Below, in pieces: positions 24,886 through 33,406 of a stretch of 64,000 nt of DNA. Under the pieces are notes generated by a model that worked only from the letters and a program-made list of their open reading frames with translations, ran no database searches and was not told the DNA's origin. Each line of letters opens with the position of its first letter. Position 1 is the stretch's first letter. Location of the stretch: positions 434,001-498,000 of the forward strand of contig NZ_NERU01000001.1 in assembly GCF_003063265.1 (NCBI RefSeq). The letters run 5' to 3'. Position numbers and translations under genes: made by a program. Origin of the DNA: Limnohabitans sp. WS1. Lineage in GTDB: Bacteria > Pseudomonadota > Gammaproteobacteria > Burkholderiales > Burkholderiaceae_C.

Positions 24886-25962
24886 ATGCGTTTCATCTTC
24901 AAAACCGAATACAACCAGGACATCACCCTGGCCAAACATGGCGGCCATGTGTTCTGGTACAGCTTGCTCGCCATCTTTTTGGTGGTGGCACCCTGGGCCG
25001 TGCCCGAGTACTGGCTGGCGCAGCTGACCTTTGTGCTGATCTACGCGGTGGTGGGCCTGGGTCTGATGCTGCTGGCGGGTTTCACGGGTCTGTTCTCGCT
25101 GGGTCACGCCGCGTTTTTGGGCGTGGGAGCTTACACCCAGGCTGTCATGGTCAATGCCGGGGTGCCGTTTCCGCTGGCGCTGGTGTGTGCGGGCGTGTTC
25201 TCAGCCATGGCGGGCGTGATCGTGGGCCTGCCTGCGCTGCGCGTCAAAGGCATTTACCTGGGCATGGCCACACTGGCTTTCGGCTTTATTGTTGAAGAGG
25301 GCATGGCCCGCTGGGAAAGCGTCACGGGCGGCAATGCGGGCCTGATGGTCAGCTACCCCAAGCTGGGCGGCTGGACACTGGACAGCACCGAAGAGTTTTA
25401 CTTCCTTTGCCTGGTGGTGACGGTGGGCGCCACGCTGGCCATCGTCAACCTGCTGCGCTCGTCCACGGGCCGCGCTTTTGTGGCCATCCGTGACTCCGAA
25501 ATTTCGGCGCAAAGCATGGGCATCCACCTGGCGCGGTACAAGACCTTGTCATTCGCCTTGTCGGCCGCACTGGCAGGCATTGGCGGCGCTTTGTACGCGC
25601 ACAAGATCCAGTTCCTCTCGCCCGAGCAGTTCAGCATCATCCAGTCGATTGACTTGCTCTTGATGGTGGTGATCGGTGGCCTGGGCTCGATCCACGGGGC
25701 TTTCCTCGGCGCGATCTTCCTGATCGTCATGCCTCAGCTGATCTCCTTGGGCAAGGACTTTTTGCCAGCCGCGATTGGTGGTGCTGCCGGCTTGCAGGGC
25801 ACGGTCTACGGCATGGTGTTGATCGCCTTTGTGTTGTTCGAGCCCATGGGCCTGTATGGGCGCTGGCTCAAGGTGCGCACCTGGTTCCAGTTGTTCCCGT
25901 TTTACCGCCGTGGCCTGTTCAAGCGCCAGAAATCGTTCCAGAAATCGGACCGCCTGAAATGA
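24886..25962 (+). CDS. livM: LivM-type ABC transporter permease
   Basis: A 358-residue permease with about nine membrane helices and the LivM pattern GLGLMLLAGFTGLFSLGHAAFLGVGAY and MVVIGGLGSIHGAFLGA. It pairs with LivH. The C-terminus is basic and longer than usual (GLFKRQKSFQKSDRLK). Its stop overlaps the livG ATG (ATGA). The transported substrate is probably a carboxylic acid rather than leucine, because the operon carries an acyl-CoA synthetase; that is inference. Confidence 0.92.
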   Translation: MRFIFKTEYNQDITLAKHGGHVFWYSLLAIFLVVAPWAVPEYWLAQLTFVLIYAVVGLGLMLLAGFTGLFSLGHAAFLGVGAYTQAVMVNAGVPFPLALVCAGVFSAMAGVIVGLPALRVKGIYLGMATLAFGFIVEEGMARWESVTGGNAGLMVSYPKLGGWTLDSTEEFYFLCLVVTVGATLAIVNLLRSSTGRAFVAIRDSEISAQSMGIHLARYKTLSFALSAALAGIGGALYAHKIQFLSPEQFSIIQSIDLLLMVVIGGLGSIHGAFLGAIFLIVMPQLISLGKDFLPAAIGGAAGLQGTVYGMVLIAFVLFEPMGLYGRWLKVRTWFQLFPFYRRGLFKRQKSFQKSDRLK

Positions 25963-26792
25963 ACGCAGACATCCTTTTATCCGCTCAAGACCTGAGCGTG
26001 CGCTTTGGCGGTGTGCTGGCCGTGAACAAGGTCAGCTTCGACGTCAAGCGCGGCGAGGTCTTCACCCTGATTGGTCCCAACGGCGCAGGCAAGACCACGG
26101 TCTTTAACCTGATCAGCCGCATCTACACGCCCACCACGGGCGTGATCGACTATGCCGGGCCACAAGGCACGCTGCGCCTGACCGACCAGCAGCCGCACCA
26201 GATTGCAGGCCTGGGCATTGCCCGCACGTTTCAAAACATTGAATTGTTTGAGCACGCCACCGTGCTGCAAAACCTGCTGATTGGCCGCCACACGCACCGC
26301 AAGACGGGCGTCTGGAGCGAGATGTTTTTCTCTTCCAAAACCCGCGCCGCCGAAATTGAAGCGCGTGAAAAGGTCGAGGAAGTCATTGACTTTTTGGACC
26401 TGCAACACCACCGCGACTCGATGGTGGCGGGCCTGCCTTACGGCGTGCGCAAAGTGGTGGAGCTGGCGCGGGCCTTGTGCACCGAGCCGAAATTGCTGCT
26501 GCTCGACGAGCCGTCGTCAGGCCTGAACGTCGAAGAAACCGAGGACATGGCCTTCTGGATATCGGACATCAAAAACGAGCTGGGCATCACCGTGCTCATG
26601 GTCGAGCACGACATGAGCCTGGTGTCCAAAGTGTCTGACCGTGTGTTGGCCATGAGCCAGGGCGAAGAACTCGCCACCGGCACGCCCAGCCAGGTGCAAA
26701 GCGACCCGGGTGTGATCGAGGCCTATTTGGGCTCGGTCGACGATGTGTCCAGCCTGCGCCGCGAAAACTATGTGCCCGGAGGTGCCGCATGA
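25959..26792 (+). CDS. livG: LivG-type ABC transporter ATP-binding protein
   Basis: The 277-residue ATPase has Walker A GPNGAGKT (about 38-45), a Q-loop in TFQNIELF, a signature region around LPYGVRKVVELARAL (atypical for LSGGQ but normal for LivG) and Walker B LLLLDEPSSGLN. It energises the LivHM permease. It overlaps livM and livF by four bases at each end, which indicates tight translational coupling. Confidence 0.93.
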   Translation: MNADILLSAQDLSVRFGGVLAVNKVSFDVKRGEVFTLIGPNGAGKTTVFNLISRIYTPTTGVIDYAGPQGTLRLTDQQPHQIAGLGIARTFQNIELFEHATVLQNLLIGRHTHRKTGVWSEMFFSSKTRAAEIEAREKVEEVIDFLDLQHHRDSMVAGLPYGVRKVVELARALCTEPKLLLLDEPSSGLNVEETEDMAFWISDIKNELGITVLMVEHDMSLVSKVSDRVLAMSQGEELATGTPSQVQSDPGVIEAYLGSVDDVSSLRRENYVPGGAA

Positions 26793-27607
26793 GCGCAGCC
26801 AACCCCATTCTGAACGCGACCGCTGAGCCCGTTGCTGACAACGTGATGCTCAAGCTGCTCAACGTGGAGAGCGCCTACGGCCCGATCAAGGCCATCCGTG
26901 GCGTGAGCCTGCAGGTGCGCCAAGGCGAAATCGCCACCGTGCTCGGCTCCAACGGCGCGGGCAAGACCACCATCCTCAAAACCATCAGCGGCATCATCGA
27001 CCCGCGCAAGGGCTCGATCGAGTTCAAGGGCCAGAGCATCACCGCGCAAGACCCGGCCATCATCGTGCAGCGCGGCCTGATGCATGTGCCCGAAGGCCGC
27101 GAGGTCTTCCCGCTGCTGTCGATTCGCGACAACCTGCTCATGGGTGCCTTCACCCGCAAGGACCGCGACGGTGTGGCCCGCGACATGGAAGCGGTGTACA
27201 ACTACTTCCCCATTCTGCGGGAACGCGCTGCGCAAGATGCGGGCTTGCTCTCGGGCGGGCAGCAGCAGATGCTGGCGATCAGCCGCGCCCTCATGGCCAA
27301 CCCTGATTTGATCTTGCTGGACGAGCCCAGCTTGGGCCTGAGTCCCAAGTTGACGAAGGAAATCTTTGAGATCGTGGTACGCATCAACCGCGAGCGCGGC
27401 ACCACCATCTTGCTGGTGGAGCAAAACGCCAACATGGCGCTCAATGCCTCCGACTACGGCTATGTGCTGGAAAACGGTCGCATCGTGATGGAAGACAGCT
27501 GCGCCCGTTTGCGTGAAAAGGACGACATCAAGGAGTTCTACTTGGGCATGAAGGAAGAAGGCGTGCGCGCCGACCGCCGCTGGAAAAAGAAGAAGACCTG
27601 GAGATAA
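26789..27607 (+). CDS. livF: LivF-type ABC transporter ATP-binding protein
   Basis: The 272-residue ATPase has Walker A GSNGAGKTT, signature LLSGGQQQMLAISRAL, Walker B LILLDEPSLGLSP and the switch His replaced by Gln in LLVEQNANMAL, as is usual in LivF. The C-terminal tail after residue 245 is extended (basic, RRWKKKKTW). It forms a heterodimer with LivG. The acyl-CoA synthetase gene begins four bases after the stop. Confidence 0.92.
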   Translation: MSAANPILNATAEPVADNVMLKLLNVESAYGPIKAIRGVSLQVRQGEIATVLGSNGAGKTTILKTISGIIDPRKGSIEFKGQSITAQDPAIIVQRGLMHVPEGREVFPLLSIRDNLLMGAFTRKDRDGVARDMEAVYNYFPILRERAAQDAGLLSGGQQQMLAISRALMANPDLILLDEPSLGLSPKLTKEIFEIVVRINRERGTTILLVEQNANMALNASDYGYVLENGRIVMEDSCARLREKDDIKEFYLGMKEEGVRADRRWKKKKTWR

Positions 27608-27610
27608 GAC

Positions 27611-29467
27611 ATGAGCAAACTCTGGGACACCTCCGGCATCGCGCCGCAAAAAAATGTCGTCATGGCGGGCGAGACCATCCCCGCCATTTTCTGGAACGCG
27701 GTGGCCGCACGCGGGCCCAAGGTCTGGATGCGCCAAAAAGACCTGGGCATCTGGCGCAGCTGGACTTGGAATGAGACCGCGCAAGCCGTGCGCGAAATCG
27801 GCCACGGCCTGATGTCGCTGGGTTTTGAGGCTCGGCACACCGCCTCCATCTTGTCCAACACCAACATCGAATGGGTGCTGTGCGACCTGGCCGTGCTCAG
27901 TGCCGGTGGCGTGTCCAACGGCATTTACCCGACCGACGCGGCCGAGCAGGTGCATTACCTGTGCGAAGACTCGGGCACCCGCGTGCTGTTTGTCGAAGAC
28001 GACGAGCAGCTCGACAAGGCCCTGGCCGTGCGCGACACCTTGCCCTTGTTGCAAAAAATCGTGGTCTTTGACATGGACGGTTTGCGCGACTTCCATGACC
28101 CCATGGTCATCAGCTTGAAGCAGCTGCAAGCTATGGGCCGCGAACATGCCCAGCAGCACCCCGACATGCTCACGCAGCGCAGCGCTGCCTGCAAACCGGA
28201 AGATTTGGCCATTTTGGTTTACACCTCGGGCACCACCGGCAAGCCCAAGGGCGGCATGCACAGCCACCACGGGCTGGTCTACACCGTGCGCGGCTACAAC
28301 ACTTTGATCGCCCGCGACGAGCGTGACGAATGCATGTGCTTCTTGCCTTTGTGCCACATCGCCGAGCGCATGGGCGGCGAGTACTTCTCGATGTACACCG
28401 GGGCCAAACTCAACTTTGTCGAGAACCCCGAAACGGTGCCCGAAAACGTGCGGGAAATCGCGCCCACCGTGTTCACCGCCGTGCCCCGTGTGTGGGAAAA
28501 GTTCTACTCGGGCGTGATGATCGCGCTCAAGGAAGCGGGCGGCTTGCAGCAAGCGGTGTATGGCTGGTCGATTGGCGTGGGCCAGCAGGTGGCCGATTTG
28601 GTGTTGGCGAAAAAGCCGGTGCCCGCCAGCCTCAAGCTGCGCTTTCATGTGGCGCGTTTGTTGGCGCTCAACAACGTGCGCAAGATGATCGGTATCCACC
28701 GCGCCCGCTTTTTGGTGACGGGTGCAGCCCCCATTTCCCCGGATTTGGTGCGCTGGTATTTGGCGCTGGGCTTGCCCATGCTCGAAGTCTGGGGCATGAC
28801 CGAGACCTGCGGTGCCGCCACGGGCGTGCCCGCCGACCGCATCAAACCCGGCTCGATCGGCCCAGCGGCCGAGTACAACGAAATGCGCTTGGACCCGGTG
28901 ACCAGCGAGATTTTGGTGCGCGGCCCCAACGTGTTCATGGGTTACCTGAACCTGCCCGAAAAAACCGCCGAGACCATCGATGCCGACGGCTGGCTGCACA
29001 CGGGCGACGTGGGCGTGGTGGACGAGGAAGGGTTTTTCCGCATCACGGACCGGATGAAAGACATCATCATCACAGCCGGGGGCAAGAACATCACCCCGAG
29101 CGAGCTGGAAAATGAACTGAAATTCTCGCCCTACGTCACCGACGCGGTGGTGATTGGCGACAAGCGACCTTATTTGACCGTGATCATCATGATCGACCAG
29201 GAAAACGTGGAGAAATACGCGCAGGACAATGACGTGCCCTTCTCCAACTACGCCAGCTTGACGCACAGCGCCGAAGTGCAGGGTTTGATCCAAGCCGAAG
29301 TGGACCGCGTCAACAAGAAGTTTGCCCGCGTGGAGCAGATCAAGAAATTCTGGCTGCTCGACACCCAACTGACGGCCGAAGACGAAGAACTGACCCCGAC
29401 CATGAAGCTCAAGCGCAAACTGGTCGAGAACAAATACGCGCCCCAGATCGAGGCGATGTACCGCTGA
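27611..29467 (+). CDS. AMP-binding acyl-CoA synthetase (long-chain type)
   Basis: The 618-residue adenylate-forming enzyme makes an acyl-CoA from a carboxylic acid, ATP and CoA. The P-loop YTSGTTGKPKG starts at about residue 204; WGMTETCG and GWLHTGDVG with the ITDRMKD hinge follow, and the catalytic Lys lies in the TMKLKRK segment at the C-terminus. It resembles FadD15-type ligases. Its position between livF and the binding-protein gene suggests that imported acids, possibly aromatic, terpenoid or fatty, are activated on entry; the exact acid is unknown. Confidence 0.9.
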   Translation: MSKLWDTSGIAPQKNVVMAGETIPAIFWNAVAARGPKVWMRQKDLGIWRSWTWNETAQAVREIGHGLMSLGFEARHTASILSNTNIEWVLCDLAVLSAGGVSNGIYPTDAAEQVHYLCEDSGTRVLFVEDDEQLDKALAVRDTLPLLQKIVVFDMDGLRDFHDPMVISLKQLQAMGREHAQQHPDMLTQRSAACKPEDLAILVYTSGTTGKPKGGMHSHHGLVYTVRGYNTLIARDERDECMCFLPLCHIAERMGGEYFSMYTGAKLNFVENPETVPENVREIAPTVFTAVPRVWEKFYSGVMIALKEAGGLQQAVYGWSIGVGQQVADLVLAKKPVPASLKLRFHVARLLALNNVRKMIGIHRARFLVTGAAPISPDLVRWYLALGLPMLEVWGMTETCGAATGVPADRIKPGSIGPAAEYNEMRLDPVTSEILVRGPNVFMGYLNLPEKTAETIDADGWLHTGDVGVVDEEGFFRITDRMKDIIITAGGKNITPSELENELKFSPYVTDAVVIGDKRPYLTVIIMIDQENVEKYAQDNDVPFSNYASLTHSAEVQGLIQAEVDRVNKKFARVEQIKKFWLLDTQLTAEDEELTPTMKLKRKLVENKYAPQIEAMYR

Positions 29468-29499
29468 TTTTTACCCATCACCCACAGGAGACCTGCAAC

Positions 29500-30669
29500 A
29501 TGAAACTCAAACTCAGCCTCGTCGCCGCTGCGATGGCCCTGACCGCTGGCGCGGCCATGGCCCAGACGCAAGGCGTGTCCAAAACCGAAATCACTCTCGG
29601 CTCCATCCAGGACTTGTCTGGCCCGCTGGCTGGATTTGGCAAGCAGGTGCGCCTGGGCATGATGCTGCGGGTGGACGAAGCCAACGAGCAAGGCGGTATC
29701 AATGGCCGCAAGTTCAAACTGCTGGTCGAAGACTCGGCCTATGACCCCCGCCGCGCCGTGCTGGCCGCGCAAAAGCTGGTCAACCAGGACAAGATTTTTG
29801 CCATGATCGGCCACATCGGCACGGCGCAAAACATGGCCGCGATGCCTGTGCAGTTCCAGAAGAACGTGATCAACTTCTTCCCGGTCACGGCCGCGCGCGA
29901 AATGTACGAGCCCTTCCACAAGCTCAAGTACTCTTTTGCCGCCACCTACTATGACCAGATGCGCTTGGGTGTGCCGATTCTGGTGAAGGAAAAGAACGCC
30001 AAACAAATCTGCGCTATGCACCAAGACGATGAATTCGGCTTGGAAGTGTTTCGTGGTGCTGAGGCAGGTTTGAAGACCATGGGCATGCAGTTCGCCGAAG
30101 TCACCACCTACAAACGCGGCGCGACCGACTTTGCATCGCAGATGCAAAAGCTGGCCTCGTCCAAGTGCGACTTCGTGGTCATGGGCACCATCATCCGTGA
30201 AACCATTGGCGGCATTGCCACGGCTCGCCGCTTGGGCTTCAACCCGACCTTCCTGGGTTCAAGCGCAGCCTACACCGACCTGATCCACAAGCTCGGTGGC
30301 CCCGCCATGAATGGTTTTTACGCCACCATGTCGACCCAGCACCCCTACCTGGACGAGGCGGCACAGCCCATCCGTTTCTGGGCCAACAAGTACAAGACCA
30401 AGTTCAACGAAGATCCCACCGTGTTCTCGGTTTACGGCTACAACGCCATCGACTCGTTCATGCGCGCCATTGAAAAGTCGGGCGCCAACGTGACCACCGA
30501 AAGCATCATCAAGGCCATGGACACCATGGTGATCCCACCCGATATTTTCGGCACGGGCGAGATGACCTTCACCGCCACCAAGCGTTTGGGCAGCAACGCA
30601 TCGCGCATGTCGCAAATCACCGACGGCCGCTGGAAAGTGACCTCGGGCTACTTCAGCGACAAGAAGTAA
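29500..30669 (+). CDS. Periplasmic branched-chain-type substrate-binding protein
   Basis: The 389-residue protein has a clear signal peptide (MKLKLSLVAAAMALTAGAAMAQ) and the type I periplasmic-binding fold of the LivJ family (EITLGSIQDLSGPLAGFGKQ, VEDSAYDPRRAV, FLGSSAAYTDL). It delivers the substrate to LivHMGF. The ATG has a good AGGAG site. It is the last gene of the operon and is followed by a strong terminator. Family members beside CoA ligases often bind aromatic or other carboxylates, so leucine should not be assumed. Confidence 0.92.
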   Translation: MKLKLSLVAAAMALTAGAAMAQTQGVSKTEITLGSIQDLSGPLAGFGKQVRLGMMLRVDEANEQGGINGRKFKLLVEDSAYDPRRAVLAAQKLVNQDKIFAMIGHIGTAQNMAAMPVQFQKNVINFFPVTAAREMYEPFHKLKYSFAATYYDQMRLGVPILVKEKNAKQICAMHQDDEFGLEVFRGAEAGLKTMGMQFAEVTTYKRGATDFASQMQKLASSKCDFVVMGTIIRETIGGIATARRLGFNPTFLGSSAAYTDLIHKLGGPAMNGFYATMSTQHPYLDEAAQPIRFWANKYKTKFNEDPTVFSVYGYNAIDSFMRAIEKSGANVTTESIIKAMDTMVIPPDIFGTGEMTFTATKRLGSNASRMSQITDGRWKVTSGYFSDKK

Positions 30670-30693
30670 AGCCTGCAGCGATCGCTGCATGAC

Positions 30694-30732
30694 AAAAACC
30701 GCCAGCGCTCGCAAGCGCCTGGCGGTTTTTTT
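30694..30732 (+). terminator. Intrinsic terminator of the liv operon
   Basis: AAAAACCGCCAGCGCT pairs with AGCGC-C-TGGCGGTTTTT around CGCA with one bulged base, followed by a T tract. It lies 25 bases after the stop of the binding-protein gene. Confidence 0.9.
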
Positions 30733-31352
30733 GTGAACAATCGGTGCCTGGATACGCCTGCCTTGGAGCGACGCCGTTTGTACACCACCCGCAGATGCCA
30801 GCGGCGTTTGTGCAGCACACTCGATCAAAAAGCCCACCTGCTCTGACAATAACCAAACCCTGTAAAAGGGGCCAGTGAATTTCTGCACGTTGTTGGACCA
30901 CCCCCCAACAGGGACGTTTTCTGTTGTGACCTTGGTACCTGGAGAAAATTGGCTCAAGGACCTGGTCACTCAGAGCCAAAATCTGAAGATGAATGGCTGG
31001 GTGTGCATGGTCAACACGGCTGCATCCGGCATTGAAAGAAGGGTTGGCCCAGCGTGCTGCACAAGGTATTCGCGAGGCGGTATGGTTTTTTGCACAGACC
31101 CCCGGATGGATCGAAGAAAAAAATGACTCATGCCGTCGACAGATGTTCTACCTCTGTGCCCGTGGCCAGGTCCCGCAAACAGCACTGAATTCCAGTGCAA
31201 CACTCTTGTTTTTAAGGAATGTTAATTCCAATAATTCAGTAAAAATAAAGGCCTTCAGTCGTTGCAAGCGACCCGGCGTCAGGAATCATCCTCACGCCAT
31301 GTGGCCGGACTTTCTGGCTGATGAATTGTCTTTAATAACAAAGAGGTGTTTT
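30733..31352. other. Long gene-free leader upstream of terC
   Basis: About 620 bases without a convincing gene. Visible structure: an inverted repeat TTGGCTC/GAGCCAA (30951-30980); GCACTG-AATTC-CAGTGC (31182-31198) followed by a T-rich run; a palindrome GGAAT-GTTA-ATTCC (31216-31229); and a hairpin GGCGT/ACGCC (31274-31297). The terC ribosome site AAGAGG is at 31341. I looked for the yybP-ykoY manganese riboswitch common before terC and could not recognise its conserved core. Confidence 0.5.
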
Positions 31353-32300
31353 ATGGAAACCATTGCCCCCCTGTGGCTTTGGGCCACGTTCGTGGCCATT
31401 GTGTTGGTGTCGCTGTTTGTGGATTTTGTGGTGCTCAAAAAGCAGGGTGCCCATGACATTGGCGTCAAAGAGGCACTGAACTGGTCCCTGATCTGGATCG
31501 CGCTGAGCTTTTTGTTCAATGGCTTGTTTTGGTGGGCCATCAAGGACACCACGGGTTCGGTGGAAATGGCCAACACCAAATCCTTGGAGTTCCTCACCGG
31601 TTACCTGATTGAAAAATCACTCGCGGTGGACAACATTTTTGTCTTCCTGATGATCTTCACCTACTTTGCGGTGCCCACTAATTTCCAAAAACGTGTGCTC
31701 ATGATCGGCATCATCGGTGCCATCGTGCTGCGCACGGTGATGATTTTGGTGGGAGGCTGGTTGTTGGCCGAGTTCCACTGGGTGCTGTATGTGTTCGGGG
31801 CTTTCCTGATCCTCACCGGTGTGAAGATGTGGTGGGCTGCAGGGCAAGAGCCTGATCTGGAAGACAACCCGGCACTCAAGTTGCTGCGCAAGGTGTTGCC
31901 GGTCAGCAAAAACTACGATGGTGAAAAATTCTGGACCGTGGAAAACGGCAAGAAGATTGCCACCCCGCTGTTCATGGTGATTTGCCTGATCGCCTTGACC
32001 GATGTGATCTTTGCGGTGGACTCCATCCCGGCGATTTTTGCGATCACTTCAGACCCCTTCATCGTCTTGACCAGCAACGTGTTCGCCATCTTGGGTTTGC
32101 GTGCCATGTACTTCTTGCTGGCCGCTGTGGCCAACAAGTTCCACTTGCTCAACTACGGTTTGGCTGTGATCCTGGTGTTCATCGGCACCAAGATGTGCTT
32201 GATCGATGTGTTCAAGATTCCGGTGGGCGTCTCGCTGGGTGTGGTGGTGGGCATTCTGGCCGCGACCATGCTGCTGAGTGTGCGCTCGGCCAAAACCTGA
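31353..32300 (+). CDS. terC: TerC-family integral membrane protein (Alx-like)
   Basis: The 315-residue protein has about nine membrane helices and the family signatures EKSLAVDNIFVFLMIFTYF and LTDVIFAVDSIPAIFAIT, whose acidic residues in the membrane are thought to bind metal. TerC/Alx proteins export manganese or serve metal homeostasis and insertion of metalloproteins. The ATG at 31353 has an AAGAGG site. The frame is open far upstream but only this start begins the conserved sequence. A terminator follows; the long leader suggests regulation at the RNA level. Confidence 0.9.
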   Translation: METIAPLWLWATFVAIVLVSLFVDFVVLKKQGAHDIGVKEALNWSLIWIALSFLFNGLFWWAIKDTTGSVEMANTKSLEFLTGYLIEKSLAVDNIFVFLMIFTYFAVPTNFQKRVLMIGIIGAIVLRTVMILVGGWLLAEFHWVLYVFGAFLILTGVKMWWAAGQEPDLEDNPALKLLRKVLPVSKNYDGEKFWTVENGKKIATPLFMVICLIALTDVIFAVDSIPAIFAITSDPFIVLTSNVFAILGLRAMYFLLAAVANKFHLLNYGLAVILVFIGTKMCLIDVFKIPVGVSLGVVVGILAATMLLSVRSAKT

Positions 32301-32318
32301 CGCGCTGCGTTTGTGAAC

Positions 32319-32353
32319 AAGCCTCCAGGGTCACAAGCCCTGGGGGCTTTTTC
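32319..32353 (+). terminator. Intrinsic terminator after terC
   Basis: AGCCTCCAGGG pairs with CCCTGGGGGCT around TCACAAG, followed by TTTTT. It is 19 bases after the terC stop and 21 bases before the convergent regulator stop. Confidence 0.85.
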
Positions 32354-32373
32354 ACGTCTGCCGCTGAGGCGCT

Positions 32374-33267
32374 TTAATGGGCCGAAACGCTGGCCTGCAA
32401 GAGACGCTGCACCAGCGGGTGTTGCACTTTCTTTTCGGTGCCGATGGCAAAAAAGTTTTCTTTGACGCCCTCACAAGGCCCCAGGCGCTGCACCTCGTAG
32501 TGGGCCAACAATTCGTCGTGCACCCATTCGGCCGCTGGAAAAACGCCCATACCGCTTTCACCAAAGGTCTTGAGCAAGGCGCTGTCTTCAAACTCACCCA
32601 CAATGCGCGGGGTGACGCTGTGGTGCTCAAACCAGTGGTCCAGCCGGGTTCGCACGGCCGTGTGGCCCGTGGGCAGCAGCACCGGCACATCGGCCAAGCT
32701 GCTTGGAAACTTCCTTTTGGCCGATTTGACGAGTGCAGCACTGCCGTACCAAGACACTGCCGATGAGCCCAGCGCATGGTTGTAGAGCTTGATGTTGGCG
32801 TTGCTTGGGGCTGGACGGTCTGACAGCACCACATCCAGTCGGTGCAGCGCCAGGTCGCCCAAGAGTTCGTCAAACTCGCCTTCGTGGCACAGCAGGCGCA
32901 AATGGGGTTCTGCCAAGACGGGTTGCAACAGGCGTCGCACCACCAGCTTGGGCAAACCGTCTGAAATGCCCACCGCCAGACGCACAGTGGGGGAACTCAC
33001 CGCATCGCGCACTTTGGCGGGCAAATTTTCACCCAGCTGAAAAATTTGGTCGGCTTGTTGCATGGCAGCCACGCCTGCATCGGTCAGTACCAATCCTCGG
33101 CCAGCGGGTTTGAGCAAGGCGTAACCCAAAGAGCGCTCGAGCTCGCGCACCTGGGCACTGACGGTTTGCACCGCCATGTCCAGTTTGTCGGCCGCTCGGG
33201 TGATGCCCCCTTCCTTGGCGACCACCCAAAAATAGTACAGGTGCTTGTAGTTGAAGGTGGTTCTCAT
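32374..33267 (-). CDS. nhaR: LysR-family regulator, NhaR-like
   Basis: The 297-residue regulator has an N-terminal winged helix (FNYKHLYYFWVVAKEGGITRAADKLDMAVQTVS), a dimerisation helix and a LysR effector-binding domain. The start MRTTFNYKHLYYFWVVAKEG is typical of NhaR, which activates the Na+/H+ antiporter gene nhaA; no nhaA is in the window, so the target may be the divergent MFS gene. The 139-base region between them would contain both promoters. Confidence 0.8.
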   Translation of the reverse strand: MRTTFNYKHLYYFWVVAKEGGITRAADKLDMAVQTVSAQVRELERSLGYALLKPAGRGLVLTDAGVAAMQQADQIFQLGENLPAKVRDAVSSPTVRLAVGISDGLPKLVVRRLLQPVLAEPHLRLLCHEGEFDELLGDLALHRLDVVLSDRPAPSNANIKLYNHALGSSAVSWYGSAALVKSAKRKFPSSLADVPVLLPTGHTAVRTRLDHWFEHHSVTPRIVGEFEDSALLKTFGESGMGVFPAAEWVHDELLAHYEVQRLGPCEGVKENFFAIGTEKKVQHPLVQRLLQASVSAH

Positions 33268-33406
33268 GGTCGATGAATCAGGGGTTTGATCGAATGATTA
33301 TCAGTTTTTTCATGCACATTCACAGGCCACTGCACCTGTCGCACAAAAGCCAAGCAAGTGGACTGTGAACGGTTAAATTGCTCATTGAACTTTCACAGGC
33401 CATTCC

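Noticed and set aside
26768-29368. 866-codon frame opposite livF and the acyl-CoA synthetase
   Set aside because: Composition is typical of shadow frames (His, Val, Gly, Ala) and both genes on the plus strand are clear.
30993-31352. N-terminal extension of TerC by 120 codons
   Set aside because: The added sequence has no conserved pattern; the ATG at 31353 has the ribosome site and begins the membrane helices.
30733-31352. yybP-ykoY manganese riboswitch before terC
   Set aside because: The conserved core could not be found by eye; only unrelated hairpins are visible.
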